Shown here in pieces: positions 57,574 to 64,000 of a DNA stretch of 64,000 bases. The notes beneath the pieces are model-generated. The model worked only from the letters and a program-made list of their open reading frames with translations, was not told the DNA's origin and ran no database searches. Source of the DNA: Gigaspora rosea (taxonomy: Eukaryota > Glomeromycota > Glomeromycetes > Diversisporales > Gigasporaceae); NCBI GenBank assembly GCA_003550325.1, contig QKWP01000429.1, positions 156,968 to 220,967 of the forward strand, in the 5' to 3' direction. The first letter of the stretch is position 1, and each line of letters opens with the position of its first letter. The translations under genes were made by a program, and so were the position numbers.

Positions 57574-57898
57574 ACTTATTTGCGCGGGTAACACAAACCA
57601 AAAAAGGAATTCCGATTTTGTAAATAAACTAAGTGCGAGAGATAAAAATTTAGGGTTAGGGCCTTAACGTTAGAGGCTATAGGGTTAGAGTGATGTTTAA
57701 TATAAGTAAAATTTCATTCTCGTCATTTTTAATTAGTGCACCAAGATCGATTTAAACATTAGTTTTTGCGTATTTTCGCTTTTTTCTTCTTTTACGCGTG
57801 TTCGAATTCTTCGTCGGGCTGATCCGGAATAGTCAAAATTTGCACTCTCCGATTGGCTATTTCCTCTCCAGGAGCTTGTATTACCCGCGCAAATAAGT
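57574..57898 (-). mobile_element. 325-bp MITE with ACTTATTTGCGCGGGTAA termini
   Basis: Both ends carry ACTTATTTGCGCGGGTAA.AC in inverted orientation (19 bp). It is the full-length relative of the truncated copy at 15527-15815. GGCCTGGGGTCA occurs on both sides, separated from the ends by TTTT and GGATGC; this could be a large target duplication or part of the host repeat. On the minus strand a peptide with EEIANRRVQILTIPDQ can be read, parallel to the other copy. Confidence 0.72.
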
Positions 57899-58109
57899 GG
57901 ATGCGGCCTGGGGTCACGATTGTGAGGTGCTAAATAAGGGATTGGAGACAGGTGAGTATGATGTAAAATCAACTTCCGCAAATGGCAACCATCGAACATG
58001 AGTGAGTACAGGTAAAGGAAAACGACCCCAACAATTACATCAGATATAGTCAATTCTGCTACGAGAAACAAAACATATCGCAACCCGATCCCGCCCACCT
58101 GACATTTCA

Positions 58110-58400
58110 TGTTGATGCCGTGAACAAAGTCACGGGGCAACCATTTGTCACGAGACCATGACCCGGGCCCATGATGCAGGGTGATCATTATGATCGTTGG
58201 GTAAGTATTAATTGATGACAGAGGTGATGCATTTAAGAGTCGGATAAGTATGTATATTGAGTAAGGGATAATGGATAGTTGAATAAGTATGAGGTCATAA
58301 GGAGTAGTTATTTAAGAGAGGTAAATATGGGAATTCCGTTAGCTCGATGCTAGTCTAGCTTTGTCATTAAGTCACGTAGTCTAAAAAGAACGAAATAAGT
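58110..58400. repeat. dispersed repeat shared with 42185-42480
   Basis: It has the same order of shared blocks as the earlier copy (AACAAAGTCACGGGG, CCATTTGTCACGA, AAGTATGAGGTCATA, TATTTAAGAG, GTCTAGCTTTGTCATT), with many substitutions. It is LTR-like in character. A 151-codon minus-strand frame that crosses from here into the MITE is a chance frame. Confidence 0.5.
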
Positions 58401-58539
58401 TTGAATAAAGTTAAAATAACAGTCTGTGTAAAAAATTTAATTTTAGTGCGCTTTGCGCACTTAATTTTTAAATTGATGTGCAATAAATTTTAAACTTAAA
58501 GTGTTTATAAGTCATCAAGCATTTGATTAGATAGTATAA

Positions 58540-59680
58540 TTATATTGATTATACTAAAAGATTTTTATATTATAGCATGTTTGAAATCTGTGACAAGTTA
58601 AGCAACAGATATCAATTACTTGACCAACAATATACGTATCCGGCGTCATGTATAAATTTCATTTACATTTAATTAAATAACTTGGTTTACACTAAAGTAG
58701 CTTTAATTATTTTTTTTTTATCGCATTATCGTTATATATATTTATAAAATTTAAATATTTGTATATTGAAAAGTTCTGCATAACAACAATAAGCTAATTT
58801 AAAAGATATTCGATTCTATTATATTTATTAATAAGCGAAATTAAATAGTTTTCGATTATATGTATTAGCAATAAGCGAAATTAAATGGTTTTTCGATTAT
58901 ATTATTAATTTTAATTTCTATCGCTATGTAAAAAAAATTTATTAATCAAACATGTTAAATAAATTAATGAACAAAACAAAAAAACATAAAACCTTTAATT
59001 CGCTAATTTTTGCCAATATTCGCGCGCAAAACTCTTTGCAGTATGGGCATGCTTTAAAGTTTTAAATTAGATATGTATAGTTCTGTGTGAAAATTGGGTT
59101 TAAAAGTTTCTGATAAAAGGTCCAAGAAATCACTAATTAATCGATAAATTATTAAATGCAACTAACCGACTGAAAAACCACTACTTTATTATAACATATT
59201 AAAATTTGTTATTTCAAGATTTATTGCAATAAAATTTATATAATACAAACCAGTGGTGTGTGTTCGTTACGTTATTGACACATTCTATACTTAGATATAC
59301 ACTAATCGATATAAACAATATTTCATATGTAATTTTATCCTGTCAAAGTGATGAAAAAAAGTGTAAAACTAAGCGATATAAAAAATATTTTGTATATAGG
59401 TTATACTGTTAAAATGATGAAAAAGTGTATAACTTGCTAAGTCTTATTTTATAGTCAGGTAATATTATTAATCATATAATAAAATTACATAGAATTTTAC
59501 TTTCTAATTCGCTTTATATCCTTAGACCTTTATATGTAATTGTCTAAACCGTTATCGAATATGTATAGAGTCAGTCAAATAATTGATATCTGTGGCTTAA
59601 TCTGTCACATATTTCAGACTTGCATACATCACGAACTTTGAAGGTTATATATTTACTTGATATTATCAAAATCTTTCAGC
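58540..59680. repeat. about 1.1-kb element bounded by inverted repeats
   Basis: The text near 58575-58620 (GTTTGAAATCTGTGACA.GTTAAG, CAGATATCAATTA) returns inverted near 59578-59635 (TAATTGATATCTGTGGCTTA, CTGTCACATATTTCAGACTT). The arms appear to extend to AAAGATTTT near 58560 and AAAATCTTT near 59670. Inside are two tandem GATGAAAAA.GTGTA blocks (59350-59420). No gene and no secure target duplication are seen. Confidence 0.5.
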
Positions 59681-59924
59681 ATGAGCCTTCTTTGTCAACT
59701 AACTTAAATTTAGATGAGCAAAATTGAGGTGCTTAAGAATACTTTAAAATAGTTTAAAAGTAAATTTTAACTAATCAAAAATTATTAAATATGTTTATTG
59801 TTTAATTAATAAAAGTAAATTTTAACTAATTAAAAACTATTAAATGTATTTATTGTTTATCAATAATAAATAAAAATAAGGTAACATATTAGAAAAAATT
59901 AGTATATCTAAATTTTTAAATTTG

Positions 59925-61715
59925 TCATTGTTTTATATACCAATATTTGTAAGATTTTTCAAAATCAAATAACTTGATATATGGTCCATTTAAAGCTATC
60001 ATTAAATGATCATTGAGTGTTTCAATATGCATCTGATTACAAAGTTGAGTTTTAATAAGCTTTTGACAAGAAAAAATTTGCTCAATAGTTGTATTAGAAA
60101 CAGAAATAAGTAAAGCAATTTGAATTAAATAGAAGTAGTGAAAAAATCAAACCAAAATATAGTTTGTGAAAAGTAAAGTTCCATGCATCAATATATTTAA
60201 TAGATTGATAGTTTTTAAGAAAAAATTTGCCCATTTTTTATTTACTAATTAACCTTTTTTATCTAATACAGTAGTAGTATAAATTGTTGATCATTAATAA
60301 TTTTTTCTATTTCATAAAAGTTGCAAAGAATATTAATTGCTTTATTACCATAAATTCTAAATCATTATCAGATGCAATTGTTTTGGATCATATATTTTTA
60401 TAGTTTTATAAAATTCTCAATTTGGAAAGTGATTATTAAAACTTACTATTGTAGCAGATGCGAATTCAAAATAAAAAAAGGAGCTTAAGTAATATTCAAA
60501 TTATTGTGTAGGTAAAACATCATTATTACCAATAAATTGAGCTTGTAATACATTACATGCTATTATAACATGTTGTTTAATATCCATAAATAAGATATAA
60601 TCTGATTTAAAAATACCTATCAATTTATTTATTATAAAAAAAATAATCTGCTAAGAACATAGTGTTATCCTATATCTGGTTCAAAGTTAGCAGGTAACTA
60701 GAGAAATCTTAGACAGTGAACACTTTGTATAATCTCACTTGTTACTGTGATTTATCTAAGTTAATATGGTGTTTTTACAAAATTTAACAAAAAGGTTTAA
60801 GGTTATTTGCAATTATAAAAGAGGGTACAATTAAAAGTATATGAGGATACTAATAATTGTTTAATTTGTGTTATAAATAGTTGTATTTTATTGTTAAAAG
60901 AGTATGAAGGCTTGATTTTGTACTTGGGGTTCACATCGGCTGCTTTTATACTTTTCGATTTTTTTTACAAATATAATAAGCTATATCTACTACATGTGTA
61001 ATATATTCTACAATTACTATTAATAAAATATATAGTACAAATAAAATAAATATAAAATATGTAATAAATGATGCATTAAATAAATAGAATAAATAGAACA
61101 TATGCTTTAAAAACTATATTTTTTAGATATGTCATATATGACATTTTTGTCTGCAGCAATTGCCTAGCTAATCATATTGCTGATCTAAGATTAGATTTTT
61201 GATAACTCCTATCTTGTCAGTTAGTGGTTATACAGAGACATTCTATAGCTCATTAGAACAGTCTCAGCAATCCGAGTTGAATAGTAGTTTTTCATCAAAT
61301 TTTCAAATTTTGATTACTAGATTAGGAGTTATACAGTATTTATTTTTGCATTTTTCTATAGATCAACAATAGTTACAATTTCAAAAGTTTATTGATATCT
61401 GCTAAAAAAGTAGCAACTTGTGTATTATTTGCTACTTTATCTAGCAATACTACTTTAATCAATTCTACATTCTGATAAAAATTATAAATAATATTTGACA
61501 TAAAAGCCATCAAGATGATACAATATTCAATATCATTAATACAGGTTCTTCTAATGTATTTTGTACTATTTTCAATGCTAACTAACATTTAAAGAGCTAC
61601 TAAAATATGTATAAATTCCTTTTACTAATTTTTTATATTTTGCAAAATATAATACTTTTTCACAGCATCTTGACCTGCAAGATGCAAATTATCACTATGC
61701 AATAATTTTTAGCAG
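59925..61715 (-). pseudogene. decayed hAT-type transposase (ZNF862/DUF4371-like)
   Basis: Read on the minus strand, the 3' part (60127-59925) gives a hAT dimerisation-like tail: ISVSNTTIEQIFSCQKLIK, then NDHLMIALNGP and FDFEKSYKYW, ending in a stop. Near 61690-61373 an upstream part is readable (DNLHLAGQDAVKK, IYTYFSSS across a frame change, then KVVLLDKVANNTQVATFLAD). Between them only stops and short frames remain. The order and spacing fit one transposase gene that has lost function. Confidence 0.6.
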
Positions 61716-61880
61716 GGTTGGCATTGGACAATGTCCAAATAAATTTAATTGGACATTTGAACATTTGGACATTTGGACCTTCAGACTTTGGACAATGTCC
61801 AAATAAATTGTAAAATTATTGGACATATGTCCAAATTGTCAATTGGACATATGTCCAATTGTTCAATAATTTTATTGGAC
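61716..61880. mobile_element. terminal fragment of a hAT-type element (TTGGACATATGTCCAA array)
   Basis: It begins CAGGGTTGGCATTGGACAAT, close to the hAT ends at 18972 (CAGTGTTGGCA), and continues as an array of GGACATTTGGACAT and TTGGACATATGTCCAA palindromes. No matching right end was found before 64000, so it is truncated or rearranged. Confidence 0.5.
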
Positions 61881-61949
61881 AATTTTAATAATATGACGAC
61901 AAAAGCTGAATAGGTTACCCTCTTTCTTTTGGTCAAAAAACTCAAAAAC

Positions 61950-62350
61950 ATCTTTGATCTAAAAATAAACTACCTCACAATTGACAATAGTTGCTATATA
62001 GTAAAGTTCAAACTTTACTATGCAAATCAATTAAAGTTGCTTAAGTAAACTTCTTTAGGTGATAAAAATACATTTACACTAAAATTTTTATTAGAATAGG
62101 AGAAGTTTTTATTATTTGACTTTTGATTTTTACGTTTTACAAAAAAAATTAAAATTTTTTAAAAAAAAAATTTTTGACGAATGTAAAAATCAAAAGTCAA
62201 ATAATAAAAAGTTCTCTAATCCCAGTAAAAATTTTAGGATAAGTGTATTTTATCTCCTGAATAAGTTTACTTAAGCGACTTTAATCAATTCATATAGTAA
62301 AATTTAGACTTTACTATGTAGCAATGATTTGCGATTAACCAAAAATCAAT
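61950..62350. repeat. about 400-bp palindrome
   Basis: The left arm (TTGCTATATAGTAAAGTTCA, GTTGCTTAAGTAAACTTCTT, ATTATTTGACTTTTGATTTT) is mirrored by the right arm with modest divergence around a centre of A/T runs near 62160. Motifs AAGTTTACTTAAG and AGTAAAATTTAGA also occur in the palindrome array at 32859-33900, so the two are probably related. Confidence 0.75.
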
Positions 62351-62375
62351 TATATCTGAAATAAGCTACCCATTT

Positions 62376-63296
62376 TTTTATAATATACTTTTATTTTAAA
62401 ATTAACAATAAAATCAAATATTGTTATTAGTTTTTTTTTGAAATACAATTATTTTACAGCTTCTAAACTCTGTTTGATTAATCATATTTATTAGCCAATA
62501 TCAAATATATATATTGTAAGAAAAATAGAATATAAGTTGATTTAGTAGCATGAATATATATGTACATATGCATATTTTATAATAATAATAATTATTATTA
62601 TTATCAGTATACTTTTTAAATATACTATAAATTAAAGATATTTTGTATTAGTAAATACTGGCTGTAAAATAAGAAATATGAAGATTTCGTATCAGTGATT
62701 CGGGTGATAACGTCAAACAAAAATAACAGTACAGAAGTATAGATGTGTGCCACCAAGAAAAATTCTGTAGTCATTCTCTAATAAGAACCAGGAATAAATG
62801 ACACATCACGTTAGTATTATATAAATTTAATATTAAAATCAATAATCCATTTACAACTAGTTTAGTTTATAGTATTTGTTGATAGTCTTCTCGATCAGGC
62901 TTTATATTTGACGATTAAAATGACACCACATTTTACTTATTATCTTTACAACTTTTTGTTCGTATATTTTTAATGCACACATATATAATATAGCACAAAA
63001 ATCTTATCATTGACAACTTTTGGAGTAATAGCTCTTGTGCCCTTACCAAAATGTAATTATCTCCTATTTGCTGTATTTTTTATATATTATTTATTTTTTA
63101 ATACTGGTATTAAATTATACATACCAAATAATTTGCAGTATTTTTTTTTGTTCATATATTTATTGTATAAATTTTGATATTGGCATTAAATAGTACTAAA
63201 TAAATTTGCTGTAACTAAATAATATTTTCATAATGTTTATTTTGCCGTGTATCTTTTTAATGATAATACTATATTTATTTAAGAATTAAATCATAG
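62376..63296. other. AT-rich tract without a recognised gene
   Basis: No open frame of note, RNA gene or clear repeat was seen, apart from a short (AAT/ATT) inverted run near 62580-62605. Confidence 0.35.
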
Positions 63297-63380
63297 GAAT
63301 TGCTCTTTTTGTGCACTCCGAAGATGTTGGAAAAGGGAGATCAATTATGTTTGGAGGAATAGATTTAGGATATATCATAG
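63297..63380 (+). pseudogene. possible orphan exon of an aspartic-protease-like gene
   Basis: After the acceptor-like AATCATAG, 84 nt stay open and read IALFVHSEDVGKGRSIMFGG, then IDLGYIIG, before a donor-like GTTAGT. The SIMFGGID pattern resembles the conserved (L/I)xFGGxD segment of pepsin-like aspartic proteases. No flanking exons with other protease motifs (DTG, YG, DSG) were found nearby, so it is either a relic or part of a gene continuing past the window. Confidence 0.3.
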
Positions 63381-64000
63381 GTTAGTATCAAATTTTTATT
63401 TCATATTATAGAATGCCGCTATAAAAAAATCATATTGATGCAATTACTTATCTCAGTAGATTATCAAATATATATTTATTTAAAATATAAACCTTATGCA
63501 ATGCTTTAAACTCATAAAAAGGCATAACTAAATATAATCATCGATCACATTTCAAAAAAAGGGCTAATCATTATGTATTACTGGTTTTTCATAATCATTG
63601 ATTCACCCATATTTATTTGTCCTCTTACTGATTCATTTATTAATCTTCATTTAAATTTTGTAAATTTGCTAAGGTAGTGTAATAACAAAAAAATTTTTAT
63701 AAAAAAAGTCAACTATAAAAACATTAGCAAAAAAAAAAAGTCACAGCAAAACATTAGCAAAAAAAAAGTCCCAGCAAAACATTAGGTGCAGTATTATAAA
63801 TTAATTATCTTGCATTGTTATTCTTAATACAGTAACTAAAAAATAAAAGGAAATAATGAAAGTAATATAGTATACAATCTCTTATGCAACTCACAACTAA
63901 TCAGCAAATAACAGTAATGTTATCAATATATATATAAATAATATTGCAACTAACATAACTGGTTAAACATTGAAATCCAAAACTTTCAATTAGATAATAA
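63381..64000. other. AT-rich end of the window
   Basis: No gene is seen. A short tandem repeat (AAAACATTAGCAAAAAAAAA with GTCNCAGC) lies at about 63718-63785. Confidence 0.4.

Noticed and set aside
57733..58188. 151-codon minus-strand frame
   Set aside because: It crosses the boundary of the MITE and the dispersed repeat, and its frame is not kept in the related copies (15527 and 42185).

Overview
The window is AT-rich eukaryotic DNA with short GT-AG introns (about 55-210 nt), very large host genes and a dense load of nested transposable elements. An RNF213-like giant E3 ligase, an AIG1/GIMAP-like GTPase, degenerate Sel1-like repeats and berberine-bridge-type oxidases, together with the low GC and intron style, suggest an early-diverging fungus. 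An arbuscular mycorrhizal fungus (Glomeromycotina, Rhizophagus-like) is the best guess; this is inference from content, as there is no rRNA or marker gene here.

Layout. (1) 733-15390, minus strand: one 14-exon RNF213/mysterin-like gene. The exons rebuilt here sum to 13,293 nt with every phase matching (4,430 aa): CBM20-like N-terminus, two AAA+ modules and an RZ-type zinc finger, but no recognisable RING. A 290-bp transposon sits in its third intron. (2) About 16.28-35.6 kb and 47.08-56.8 kb: a direct segmental duplication. Each copy holds an AIG1-like GTPase (minus strand, damaged differently in the two copies) and a secreted FAD/BBE oxidase (plus strand, intact in both). Comparing the copies gives 'empty sites' that define insertions with exact target duplications: a 1.69-kb Tc1/mariner/pogo-type element carrying an exon-like proline-rich segment, an LTR-like insertion, several hAT-type MITEs, a 3-bp-TSD MITE and a 6-kb LTR retroelement. 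(3) 29.1-35.1 kb: that LTR element (TSD ATAG) has a primer binding site and polypurine tract but carries degenerate Sel1-like coding sequence instead of pol; a 1.69-kb hAT-type element made of alternating palindromes is nested in it. (4) 35.49-46.18 kb: a second LTR element (TSD ATATT) with a decayed gag and arrays of tandem repeats, interrupted by a 3.3-kb Harbinger-like element that contains a hAT-type element that contains a small TA-flanked MITE. (5) 56.8-64 kb: MITEs, inverted repeats, a dead hAT transposase (minus strand), a large palindrome and a possible orphan exon of an aspartic-protease-like gene.

The host genes do not form an evident pathway. The RNF213-like protein is an ATP-driven ubiquitin ligase candidate, the GTPase resembles immune or membrane GTPases, and the BBE proteins are predicted secreted flavin oxidases. 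No rRNA, tRNA or CRISPR array was seen. All identifications come from reading the sequence by eye; no database search was run.
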